A stretch of 64,000 nt of DNA, taken from NCBI GenBank assembly GCA_937893675.1, contig CALBGI010000021.1, forward strand, positions 62,001-126,000, read 5' to 3'. The notes under the pieces are model-generated. The model searched no databases. It was given only the letters and a program-made list of their open reading frames with translations, and was not told where the DNA came from. Of the stretch, positions 25,419-33,317 are shown piece by piece. A program made the position numbers and the translations under genes. Each line of letters starts with the position of its first letter. Positions within the stretch are counted from its first letter, which is position 1. This DNA is from an uncultured Blautia sp. (GTDB lineage Bacteria; Bacillota; Clostridia; Lachnospirales; Lachnospiraceae).

Positions 25419-26478
25419 GGGTTTCCTCCTTCATGTCGGACAGAATCTGTTCGATATTTTTGTCCCGTTCTGTCCGGCTTGTTACCTGTAATTCCGGATC
25501 TTTATAGGGGACAGCCTGTTCAGAAATATTCCAAGAAGAATTTTGCTCAAATCCCGCAAGTTCCTGTGCTTGAGCATGGCTGTAAAAATTGCTGCCAAAG
25601 GTATCAACCCAATCAGGCGGGTAAGCCATAACATTCCGCTTGATGTTATCTGTAAAAGGACGGAGATTCGTCTTTGGCGTTTCGGCGGCTTGCTCCTGCA
25701 GGACATCGTTTGGAATGAATATTTCCGTTTCTTTCAGGTTAAACAGAAGGATACATTCCGCATCCTGCCCACGTTTTACGCCGATGATGCGGTATTTGCA
25801 GTCTTTTTTCCATCCGAACAGAGAGTAAAGGGACGGAAGAAATGCCGTGCCGCTGATAATCCGTGGGTAAGTATTCCCATTCTTCTTTTTGATCCACTGC
25901 ATGGCGTTCCGCTGGTCTTTGTTTGATGAGCGCACTGCAAAAATCAGTTTTTCCGGGTGTACGAGCAGTTCAACATAGGGACTGCTGATTTTTCTTATCG
26001 CTGATGCAGAAAAACGGACATCGCTTGCAGTAAAAGTGACAGCAATACGGTCTGAATTATCAAAAAACTGCGATCTGGCAATTTCATAACCACGAAGGTC
26101 AAACGTACCGGATTCAGCTTCTATGGCAGCAGATTGCGGCAGGATTTCTTCCTCCTTGCTGTAGACACTACGGGAAGCATTGATATAATCGTATTCTTTA
26201 AATCCTGCCCAGCGTGGGTTGATTGACACAAATCCTTTTAATACGCCATCTTTCATTACTTTTAATTCGGGGAGAATCCCCTTATTGCCGTATTTGGCGT
26301 TGCTGATGAGCCGTTGAACGGCAATAAAGTCATCACGGGAGATAATTGCTTCGTGGTGGTTTTCCTTACGGTATTGATTCCTGTCTCGGTTATTCTTCTT
26401 GGATTTATGGTTTAAATAATTTGGAGTAAATGTCTTTCGGGCAAGTACATCTCCGCAGTGCCTTTCATTCTGCAGTAT
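25411..26478 (-). pseudogene. Large serine recombinase 3, 3' fragment after IS insertion
   Basis: This open stretch continues the interrupted gene: QNERHCGDVLARKTFTPNYL immediately after the insertion, then NRDRNQYRKENHHEAIISRD and DFIAVQRLISNAKYGNKG, all typical of Lachnospiraceae serine recombinases. Residues from about 393 onward form the C-terminal domain shared with the two downstream genes. Without the element, the gene would encode 623 residues (270 before the junction, 353 after). The fragment alone lacks the catalytic Ser and a good start. A product beginning at the ATG at 26256 is possible and would keep the whole C-terminal domain. Confidence 0.88.
26473..26478 (+). repeat. Target-site duplication, left copy (CAGTAT)
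   Basis: CAGTAT flanks the IS3-family element on both sides (also 27841-27846). Deleting the element and one copy restores the recombinase codons ILQ-ILQNERHC without any frame change. Confidence 0.85.
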
Positions 26479-26540
26479 GGTCCTATGTCAAGAAAAAGTA
26501 CAAATTAAATGTAACCAATTTTCTCTGTTCTGAGCGAAGT

Positions 26541-27428
26541 TTAACTTGCTATTTTTATTGCATTCTCCTCGATGTTTTCAAGATATTGTTCCTCATATTC
26601 ATTTGGAGACAAATATCCACAATGACTGTGAATGCGCACGGTATTGTAAAATGTTTCGATGTATTCAAAAATCAATTTATGTGCATGTGCATAATTAAAG
26701 ATTTTAAACCGGTTGATCCATTCTCTCTTCAAAAGTGCATGGAAAGATTCTATACAGGCGTTATCCCATGGATATGCTTTCTTTGAATAACTGTGAATCA
26801 TACCTTTGGTTGCTTTTTGAAATGCTTCCGATACGTACTGGCATCCTCTGTCGCAGTGGAAGATCAACGGTTTTTCAACATTTCTGACATGTTTTGCTTT
26901 TTCAACACATTCCACTACGTGGGATGCCTCCAGCGTCTCACTCAACACCCAGGAAATGATTTTTCTTGAATACAGATCCATCACACTGGTAAGATACACA
27001 AATCCTTCAAATGTCCAAATATAAGTGATATCTGAACACCAGACAGCATCTGGATGAGCAGGATTGAATTCCTCGTTGAGGATATTTTTGAGTTTCTGGC
27101 TGAAATCAGAGTCTATGGTTGTCTGGACATATGGTTTCACCCAATGGGCTTTGATTCCCATTTGACGCATATAGTTTCCAACTGTTTTTTCGGAAACATA
27201 CTCCCCGGATTTTCGCAATTTTGCAGTAATTTTAGGAGCACCGTAGTTTTGATGGGATTCCTCGTAGATCTTTTGAATTTTTTCTTTTAAAACTGCACGG
27301 CGAACAGACGTGTCCGAAGGAACCCGTTTCTTCCATGCATTGTAACCCGAACGTGAAACGCCTAATTTTTTCAGTATTCCGCTGACAGAAACCTGACGTT
27401 TCACGGGCAGGGATTTGATTTCTTTCAC
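26541..27428 (-). CDS. IS3-family transposase OrfB (DDE integrase domain)
   Basis: The 295-residue frame has an HTH_21-type N-terminus (GILKKLGVSRSGYNAWKKR) and the rve catalytic core: first Asp in AVWCSDITYIWTFEGFVYLT, second Asp in FHCDRGCQYVS, and Glu in NACIESFHALLKREW. It carries out transposon end cleavage and strand transfer. OrfB is normally made as an OrfAB fusion; the frame is open upstream of the GTG at 27428 back to the orfA slippery run, so the fusion is possible here. Confidence 0.95.
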   Translation of the reverse strand: MKEIKSLPVKRQVSVSGILKKLGVSRSGYNAWKKRVPSDTSVRRAVLKEKIQKIYEESHQNYGAPKITAKLRKSGEYVSEKTVGNYMRQMGIKAHWVKPYVQTTIDSDFSQKLKNILNEEFNPAHPDAVWCSDITYIWTFEGFVYLTSVMDLYSRKIISWVLSETLEASHVVECVEKAKHVRNVEKPLIFHCDRGCQYVSEAFQKATKGMIHSYSKKAYPWDNACIESFHALLKREWINRFKIFNYAHAHKLIFEYIETFYNTVRIHSHCGYLSPNEYEEQYLENIEENAIKIAS

Positions 27429-27460
27429 GTACTCAGAAGTAGCCGTGTAAAGAGCTTTTG

Positions 27461-27754
27461 TCAGTTTCCCAGAATACCGATTGCTTTTTTTAACACTTCA
27501 AGAGCATCCTTCGTATCTCGTAATTCACGCTGCAATCTGGCAATCTCTTTTGCTTCCTCACTTGCATAATTTCCAGAACCACGGGTAGGAACCTCTCCTT
27601 TATGTTCCTTTGCTGCTTTCATCCAGTTTTTCAGTGCAGATTCGCTGACTCCAAGATTCTCAGAAGCCTTGCGAAGTGGCAGCTCAGGATGATCCAAGCG
27701 ATACTGTACTGCATCCTCTTTAAACTGTTGGGAATATTTTGTACCTTTTGCCAT
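27461..27754 (-). CDS. IS3-family transposase OrfA (HTH domain)
   Basis: This about 97-residue protein binds the element ends through an N-terminal helix-turn-helix (KYSQQFKEDAVQYRLDHPEL, then LGVSESALKNWMK), followed by a leucine-zipper helix. GGAGGAG precedes the ATG at 27754. Near its end GTG-TTA-AAA-AAA-GCA provides an A7G slippery run; a -1 shift enters the orfB frame with no stop before it. Confidence 0.92.
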   Translation of the reverse strand: MAKGTKYSQQFKEDAVQYRLDHPELPLRKASENLGVSESALKNWMKAAKEHKGEVPTRGSGNYASEEAKEIARLQRELRDTKDALEVLKKAIGILGN

Positions 27755-27840
27755 AACCATTCTCCTCCTTGATCTATGACTATCATATACTATTTATTGA
27801 AAATGGTCATGTTTATTTTGTACTATTTATATTCTAACAT

Positions 27841-27846
27841 CAGTAT
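27841..27846 (+). repeat. Target-site duplication, right copy (CAGTAT)
   Basis: Matches 26473-26478 and marks the right boundary of the IS3-family element. Confidence 0.85.
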
Positions 27847-28650
27847 CTGAAGAATAGAGCCGGGAGCCCATACCGTATTGCCTTTCTTGGTTTTACATCC
27901 AAGAGCCGTGAGGGTGTCCGCAATCTCCTGACAGGTGCATCCGTTCAGATACATCATAAATATCAGCTTTACGATTTTTGCTTCGTGTTCGTTAATAATC
28001 AAGTTGCCTTCCTCGTCATGGTCATAGCCGAGCAGGATGGGAGTCAGGAAGATTCCCCTGCGGAAACGCATTTCTATGGAAGCATTCATTATTTCGCTTT
28101 TTGTGTGGCTCTCTTCTTGGGCGAGTGTGGCCATAAAGGAGAGGATCATTTCGCATTTGGGATCGAAGGTATTTAAACGTTCTGTCTCAAAGTAGACGCC
28201 GACCGGATGGGGGAGTGCAAGAAGGTCACGCACATATCCGATGCAGTCTACTACGTTTCGGGCAAATCGGGAGACGCTCTTGGTAACGATCAGATCGATG
28301 CTGCCTTTCCTGCAGTCATCGATCATACGCTTGAAAGCATCCCTATGCTGCAAAGATGTGCCGGAAATACCCTCATCCGCATAAATCTCAATCAGACGCC
28401 AATTTGGGCTTCTGCTTATAACATCGTGGTAATGGTTTTTCTGCAATTCATAGGAAGAAGTTTGCCGGGGATCATCGGTTGAAACCCTTGCATAAACAGC
28501 AACCCGTTGTTCCTTCTCCGTTGCAAATATATCTTCCTGCGGCAAGGCAGGAATCACATCAAGTTCTTCTATGCTGATGCCTTTGTACCGTTCCCGGATT
28601 TTTGATTTCTGGTCGGAAACGGTGCCGACCCGTTGTTCGTTTTCATTCAT
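27841..28650 (-). pseudogene. Large serine recombinase 3, 5' fragment (catalytic domain)
   Basis: The fragment keeps the catalytic domain: Ser57 in AVYARVSTDD, YADEGISGTSLQHRDAFKRM, IVTKSVSRFARNVVDCIGYV and EESHTKSEIMNASIEMRFRR. It ends at the IS boundary and the frame runs five codons into the element (MLEYK) before a stop. A 275-residue truncated enzyme without most of the DNA-binding domain and zinc ribbon is expected to be inactive as an integrase, though it could still dimerise with partners. It heads the leftward five-gene chain and has only a weak ribosome site (AAAGGCGG). Confidence 0.9.
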
Positions 28651-28712
28651 CGTAAAACCGCCTTTGTATTATCTGTGTTTTGACTTATTATAAAATTTTC
28701 ATAAGAAAATAA

Positions 28713-28750
28713 AATAGACTATGGGGACTTGTATATCCGCATAGTCTATT
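28713..28750 (-). terminator. Terminator downstream of the leftward XRE regulator
   Basis: AATAGACTAT and ATAGTCTATT form a 10-bp stem. On the minus strand it is followed by TTATTTTC, which fits termination of the regulator transcript before the recombinase 3 operon. Confidence 0.65.
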
Positions 28751-28787
28751 TCACGACAAGAAAATCTGTGTAAAAATGATGGCGCTG

Positions 28788-29171
28788 CTAATTGATAGGG
28801 TTTTCTCTTGCAATGTGCCACTCATTTTTACGCATGATGTCAATGCTCGTTTTTACCAGCTCGTAAATAAAGCGTTTCTCATCAGCGGAGCATCCAGCCA
28901 TTAACAGATCAATGTCTGTCTGGTAATCAGTAGGATTATGTAGCTGGACTCCCGCCAACAATTCATCTACTGTAATTCCAAGTGCATTTACAATCCTGAC
29001 GATGGATTCAAGACTTGCCTTCCGCTTGGCGTTTTCAATATGGCTGATATAGGATACGGACAGGTCAGTTTCCTCGGCGAGTTTGGCTTGAGAATAGTCA
29101 TTCTGTTCCCGGACTTCCTTTATTCGGTTGCCAATCTGCTTATGGTTAATACCCGTATTATTCTGGCGCAT
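28788..29171 (-). CDS. XRE-family regulator, probable prophage repressor
   Basis: The 127-residue protein has an N-terminal Cro/cI helix-turn-helix (IGNRIKEVREQNDYSQAKLA, then EETDLSVSYISHIENAKRKA) and a helical C-terminal tail. ATG 29171 is chosen because AAGGAGG lies 8 bp before it; the GTG three codons earlier overlaps that site. It diverges from a second XRE gene across a region with two palindromic operators, the usual layout of a phage switch. Confidence 0.88.
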   Translation of the reverse strand: MRQNNTGINHKQIGNRIKEVREQNDYSQAKLAEETDLSVSYISHIENAKRKASLESIVRIVNALGITVDELLAGVQLHNPTDYQTDIDLLMAGCSADEKRFIYELVKTSIDIMRKNEWHIARENPIN

Positions 29172-29247
29172 GGTAATCACCTCCTTTCCGACCAGTAAAA
29201 AGGAGGGAATCGTTATGCGGATAATAAATCTCTCAAAAAGCCAAAGT

Positions 29248-29263
29248 GGACTTGTTTCAGTCC
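29248..29263 (+). promoter_or_regulatory. Operator 1 of the divergent regulators
   Basis: GGACTTGTTTCAGTCC is a perfect 5-bp inverted repeat (GGACT/AGTCC) around six bases. A near copy lies 52 bp to the right. Confidence 0.72.
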
Positions 29264-29299
29264 CATTATATCACGGAGAAAGTTTAGACTAAATGAAAA

Positions 29300-29315
29300 G
29301 GACTTATTTCAGTTC
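29300..29315 (+). promoter_or_regulatory. Operator 2 of the divergent regulators
   Basis: GGACTTATTTCAGTTC repeats operator 1 with two changes and lies about 20 bp before the rightward regulator. The 52-bp spacing is close to five helical turns, so repressors on both sites could face each other. Confidence 0.7.
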
Positions 29316-29335
29316 ACTGTAAAAGAGGTATGCCT

Positions 29336-29578
29336 ATGGAGCAGAAAATCAAACAGGATAGCTGCATCAAAATAGGTCAGAATATAAGAAGTATCCGTAA
29401 AAGCAGAGGCATGGGGCAGACGGAGCTGGTACAGCGTCTGCAGTTGATAGATGTGACAATGACACGGGAAACCCTCGTAAAGATTGAAAGGGGGATTCAG
29501 CACATACAGGCATCGCAGCTTAGAGGGATACGGGATGTTTTGGAAACAACCTATGATGAGTTATTGAAAGAAGAATAG
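29336..29578 (+). CDS. Small XRE-family regulator (Cro-like)
   Basis: The roughly 80-residue protein is essentially one helix-turn-helix domain (IGQNIRSIRKSRGMGQTELV, then METLVKIERG-like recognition region). AAGAGG precedes two candidate ATGs (29330 and 29336); 29336 has better spacing. It diverges from the 127-residue regulator and could be the Cro counterpart, although only a terminator and a cargo gene lie downstream, not early phage genes. Confidence 0.8.
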   Translation: MEQKIKQDSCIKIGQNIRSIRKSRGMGQTELVQRLQLIDVTMTRETLVKIERGIQHIQASQLRGIRDVLETTYDELLKEE

Positions 29579-29618
29579 TGCAGTCGGTATATTGCGGTAT
29601 GCTGATTGCACTTTTTTA
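29577..29618 (+). terminator. Terminator of the small XRE gene
   Basis: AGTGCAGTC pairs with GATTGCACT (9 bp, one G-U), followed by TTTTTT. It overlaps the stop codon of the regulator gene. Confidence 0.78.
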
Positions 29619-29655
29619 CGTTATGAAAAAGTCCATAATTTTGCTGGAAAAAGGA

Positions 29656-29684
29656 TTGATGAGAATATAGGCTGATGATATACT
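29656..29684 (+). promoter_or_regulatory. Promoter of cargo gene 3
   Basis: TTGATG (29656-29661), a 17-bp spacer and TATACT (29679-29684) preceded by TGA, an extended -10. AAGGAGG lies between it and the ATG at 29718. Confidence 0.75.
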
Positions 29685-29717
29685 TGAAGAAATTTTTTAG
29701 TTCAAAGGAGGGAGAAC

Positions 29718-30542
29718 ATGGGCAAGAAAGTCAAGCTACCCGGTTGTTATGAACTTTATATAGATGAAGAGAATCATGAGAATATAAAAGTAAATGAAGA
29801 TGGTACAAGATCAGCAATACAATTTACGGATGAAAAAAATAAATTAGATGGGCCGCTAGATTATCGGAAAATTGATATGGATGAAGTGCAAGAATATTCA
29901 AGAGAAGGGAATATTGGCCTACTCGTAAAGCTGGCGATTGATTGCATTATAGTACCTATAGTAAATGAAGGACTTAAATGGGGAACGGATAAAATATTAC
30001 AGTATCTTCATGATAAAGGAATTCCGGCGGCAAAAAGAAATGCGAGGCAGTTGAAAGACAATGCAGGACTTTACATTGAGGGAATAAAAGATGCTTTATC
30101 TGGAAAAGAACCTAAAATCAATCGGATTCTGAGAGAGGAACAAATGCCAGAGAATATTGCTGACATTGAGGTGTCTAAGGAAAGAAGTACCGAAGAAAAA
30201 AGCGCAGAGGAAGTACAGCAGCTTTTGGAAACGCTAAAGACAAGCATATTGGTTACAGCTATATGTATTCGCACTTTGACGGATGTGGTCGTGAAAGATG
30301 ATGGATCAAATCCGGGAAAAATAGAAGAAAACCGAAAGCAGCTTGAAGCATTTGCAACACAGGAGGTAATGGGGCAAATCAGTCTGATGCTTGAGGAGAG
30401 AAACAGGGACTTGCTGGATGAAGGCACACGGCAACTTCTGAAGGCATTTCGTAATGGAAATTTTATCGTGGACGGAAAGGAAGTACCGATAGAACATTAT
30501 TTGCCGATTAGTGAAACCACCCTAAATAGCGAGAAAATGTAG
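29718..30542 (+). CDS. Unrecognised 274-residue cargo protein at the prophage right end
   Basis: I do not recognise this protein. The first 65 residues are polar (KLPGCYELYIDEENHENIKV), residues about 72-95 are hydrophobic to amphipathic (VKLAIDCIIVPIVNEGLKWG), the middle is highly charged, and a second hydrophobic patch lies near 172-190. No enzyme motif is visible. It is A+T-rich, has a strong promoter of its own and two hairpins downstream, and is the last gene before the attachment junction. That place is commonly used for lysogenic-conversion genes. A membrane-associated exclusion effector is one possibility. Confidence 0.72.
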   Translation: MGKKVKLPGCYELYIDEENHENIKVNEDGTRSAIQFTDEKNKLDGPLDYRKIDMDEVQEYSREGNIGLLVKLAIDCIIVPIVNEGLKWGTDKILQYLHDKGIPAAKRNARQLKDNAGLYIEGIKDALSGKEPKINRILREEQMPENIADIEVSKERSTEEKSAEEVQQLLETLKTSILVTAICIRTLTDVVVKDDGSNPGKIEENRKQLEAFATQEVMGQISLMLEERNRDLLDEGTRQLLKAFRNGNFIVDGKEVPIEHYLPISETTLNSEKM

Positions 30543-30549
30543 AAAATGC

Positions 30550-30610
30550 GGGGGTACAGTGGGTATCCCCCATCGTTTTATATATCCCCCTCGGCAAAGG
30601 GGGACTTTTT
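30550..30610 (+). terminator. Twin hairpins at the end of the prophage
   Basis: GGGGGTAC with GTATCCCCC (one bulge; 30550-30571), then CCCCCT-CGGCAA-AGGGGG followed by ACTTTTT (30586-30610). The second has the form of a terminator. Together they isolate the cargo gene from comEC sequence. Confidence 0.65.
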
Positions 30611-30639
30611 GAAAGCAAAAATCAAGAGTTTCTTCATAT

Positions 30640-30670
30640 TGTAGACAGAGTAGACGTTCAGACGGGGCTT
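30640..30670. other. Prophage right attachment junction (attR) inside comEC
   Basis: To the right of about 30665 the frame reads GLHISILGMGLFGLLRK, the conserved ComEC motif normally preceded by (A/V)SG; to the left the same frame gives VDRVDVQT, unlike ComEC. The crossover must lie within this stretch. The exact core cannot be fixed because attL is outside the window. Confidence 0.75.
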
Positions 30671-32263
30671 CACATCAGCATCCTCGGCATGGGGCTTTTC
30701 GGACTTTTGAGAAAAACAGGCATGGGAAACGGCGCTGCGGGAGTGCTGGCATTCTGCGTGATGCTGTCCTATGGCAGGATGACCGGGAGCAGCCTGTCTG
30801 CGCTGCGGGCGGTATGTATGTTTCTGGTATCTGTGGGCGCAAAAATCTGCGGGCGTATTTATGATATGCCCACAGCGCTGGCGCTTGCGGCGATCCTGAC
30901 CATTATGGAATCGCCGGCCAGCATTTGCAACTGCGCTTTCCTGCTGTCCTTCGGAGCGGTTCTGGGGCTTGGGACTTTTGTGCCTGTTCTGGAAGAAATT
31001 TTGGGAGTGAAACACAAAATATGGTCGCTTCTGATTTCTTCGGCGGGGGTGCAGATTTTTACATTGCCGGTGAGCCTGTACTTTTTTGGGGAAGTATCTC
31101 TGGCGGGGATTTTTTTGAATCTGGCAGTGCTGCCGACCGTCGGAGCAGTGCTGGTGAGCGGCAGCGTGGCTGCGGCGCTGGGGCTTTTTTGGCCGGCTGT
31201 TTCCAAAATCGTTGTTTTTCCGGGGTGCTGCCTTTTGGAGGTTTATGAGCGGCTTTGCAGGTGGGCGGGCAGACTGCCCTTTTGTACCTGGGTGGCCGGA
31301 CGGCCGGGGCTTTGGCAGATCCTTGTCTATTATCTTGTGCTTGGAGCGATCCTGCTGTTTTTGCCGAAAATGCAGAAAAAGGGCCAATGGCTTCGGCGGC
31401 TTATACTGGGAGCCGGCCTGGGTGCGGCAGCGGTCATTTTGAGCTGGCGCCCGGCAGCGGGGTTTGGGATCACCTGCCTGGATGTGGGGCAGGGAGATGC
31501 TTCGGTGGTAAAAACAGCCGAGGGGGCGCATATCCTGATCGACGGGGGAAGCAGCAACAAAAGTGCACTTGGGCAGTACCAGCTGCTGCCTTACCTGAAA
31601 AGTGAGGGGATTTCGTATCTGGAGGGGATTTTTATTTCCCACACAGACGAAGATCACATCAGCGGGGTGCGGGAGCTTCTGCAGTTGATGGGAAAGGGTC
31701 TGACTTCTGTTCGTGCGGGGATGCTGGTGCTTCCGGAGTGGTCACAGGAGCCGGAAGCCTACAAGGAGCTGTGCGCGCTTGCGAAGAAGGCGGGCGTCTC
31801 TGTGGAGCGGGTCAGTGCCGGAGGCCGGTTTTCCCTGGGGAGTGTGTCTGCGGAGGTGCTGTGGCCGGAAGCGGGCGCAGCCGGGGAGAACGTCAATGAA
31901 GAGGCCATGGTGCTGCGGCTCTCTTATGGAGCGTTTGCGGCGCTGTTCACCGGAGATATCGGGCTGGAAACAGAGGAACGGCTTCTGGAAAAAGGGCGTC
32001 TCACAGATGTGGATTTTCTCAAGGTGGCGCACCATGGTTCCCGGCATTCCACGGGAGAAGCATTTTTGGCAGCGGTGCGGCCGGAGACGGCGGTGGTTTC
32101 CGCCTCTGCCTCCAACACCTACGGGCATCCCAGTAAGGAGACCCTAGAACGGCTGAAGGCTGCGGGAACAAAGGTGTGGTGCACCAAGGACTGCGGAGCA
32201 GTGACGCTGACGGTGCGTGAAGATCGAGTACGGGTGGAGGGATTTTTGGAAGAAGAGGGCTGA
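30665..32263 (+). pseudogene. comEC: comEC, 3' part (interrupted by prophage)
   Basis: ComEC forms the DNA-uptake channel in natural transformation. This fragment has the second half of the competence membrane domain (several hydrophobic helices from GLHISILGMG to about 31400) and the complete metallo-beta-lactamase-like domain: DVGQGDASVV, LIDGG, FISHTDEDHISGV (the HxDxDH-type motif), FTGDI and KVAHHGSRHS. The N-terminal OB domain and first helices are missing and there is no ribosome site at the new 5' end. The remainder should be at the left prophage end. Excision would restore the gene, as for phage A118 in Listeria comK. Confidence 0.88.
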
Positions 32264-32317
32264 GAAGGTTTTTCGGAGATTTTGGAAATGTGTCTGGCAA
32301 GCCGCTCTGACCTGTAG

Positions 32318-32323
32318 TATAAT
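32318..32323 (+). promoter_or_regulatory. Possible -10 element immediately before holA
   Basis: TATAAT ends 7 bp before the ATG of holA, so transcription from it would begin at or next to the start codon. The -35 (TGGCAA at 17-bp spacing) is poor. It may be coincidental. Confidence 0.35.
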
Positions 32324-32330
32324 AACAAAC

Positions 32331-33317
32331 ATGAATGGACTAAATGAAGATATCAAAACAGGACAACTGAAACAGGCGTACCTTCTTTATGGGGAAGAAG
32401 CGTATCTGCGTCAGCAGTATAAGGAAAAACTGATGAAAGCCCTCAATCCGGAGGAGGATACCATGAATGTAGCCCGTTACGAGGGCAAAGGGCTTGAAGT
32501 CAAAGAGATTATTGATCTGTGCGAGACAATGCCATTTTTTGCGGAACGCAGGATCATTCTCATGGAAGGAACCGGCTTTTTTAAAAACAAATGCGACGAG
32601 CTGGCAGATTATCTGAAGGAGCTGCCTCCATATTTGTATCTGGTGTTTGTGGAGAGTGAGGTAGACCGGCGCAGCCGCATGTACAAGGCTGTGAAGTCTG
32701 CTGGCCGTATCTGCGAATTTGCCAGACAGGATGAAAAAACACTGATGCGATGGGCGGCAGGAATTTTGGGAAAAGAGGGGCGTAAAATCACCCAGCGGGA
32801 CATGGAATTTCTTCTCTCGAAGACCGGCACAGATATGGGAAATCTCCGCATGGAGCTGGAAAAGCTGATTGCTTATACCGAGGGGCGGGACGTGGTGACA
32901 GAAAAGGACATTGAAGAAGTGTGTGTTACCCGCACAGCCAACCGCATTTTCGACATGGTGCGGGCGGTGACGGAGCGAAATCAGAAGAGGGCGTTGGAAT
33001 TATATTATGATCTTCTGACATTGAAAGAGCCGCCTATGCGGATTCTCTTTCTTCTGGCAAAGCAGTTTCGTCAGCTTCTTCTTGCCAAACAGATGACCGG
33101 GGAAGGCGCGGGACAGAGCGAAATTGCTTCCCGTCTTGGCATACCGGCCTTTGCGGTGCGCAACATCCTGTCCTGTGCCAGGGCATATTCTGTGGAAGAA
33201 CTGCGTGAGGCAGTGGAAGATTTTGTGGACGCGGAGGAAGCGGTAAAGACCGGACGGCTGGGAGATGTGCTCAGTGTGGAGCTTCTGATCGTGAAGTACA
33301 GCGGCGGAAAAGGATAA
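32331..33317 (+). CDS. holA: DNA polymerase III delta subunit
   Basis: The 328-residue clamp-loader subunit opens the beta sliding clamp. It has the family opening QAYLLYGEEAYLRQQYKEKL, YLVFVESEVDRRSRMYKAVK, the AAA+ lid region (FLLSKTGTDMGNLRMELEKL) and the C-terminal collar block PPMRILFLLAKQFRQLLLAK. It lies directly downstream of comEC, as in many Firmicutes (comEC-holA-rpsT order). There is no Shine-Dalgarno before the ATG at 32331, and the frame stays open 38 codons upstream inside comEC; translation by coupling to comEC, or from a very short leader, is possible. Confidence 0.93.
   Translation: MNGLNEDIKTGQLKQAYLLYGEEAYLRQQYKEKLMKALNPEEDTMNVARYEGKGLEVKEIIDLCETMPFFAERRIILMEGTGFFKNKCDELADYLKELPPYLYLVFVESEVDRRSRMYKAVKSAGRICEFARQDEKTLMRWAAGILGKEGRKITQRDMEFLLSKTGTDMGNLRMELEKLIAYTEGRDVVTEKDIEEVCVTRTANRIFDMVRAVTERNQKRALELYYDLLTLKEPPMRILFLLAKQFRQLLLAKQMTGEGAGQSEIASRLGIPAFAVRNILSCARAYSVEELREAVEDFVDAEEAVKTGRLGDVLSVELLIVKYSGGKG

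Larger units (their letters stand above)
26479..27840 (-). mobile_element. IS3-family insertion sequence (IS150-like), 1362 bp
   Basis: It carries orfA and orfB with a -1 frameshift between them. Imperfect terminal inverted repeats share AGTACAAA plus further matches about 20 bp inside each end. The boundaries are set by the CAGTAT duplications rather than by the repeats alone. Both coding frames are intact, so it may still be mobile. Confidence 0.88.

Noticed and set aside
25411..26256. Independent 281-residue gene
   Set aside because: Its frame continues upstream through recombinase sequence to the IS boundary, so it is the 3' part of recombinase 3.
26486..27839. IS boundaries at TGT...ACA ends inside the element
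   Set aside because: These ends look like IS3 termini but leave no duplication; the CAGTAT copies and exact restoration of the reading frame place the ends at 26479 and 27840.
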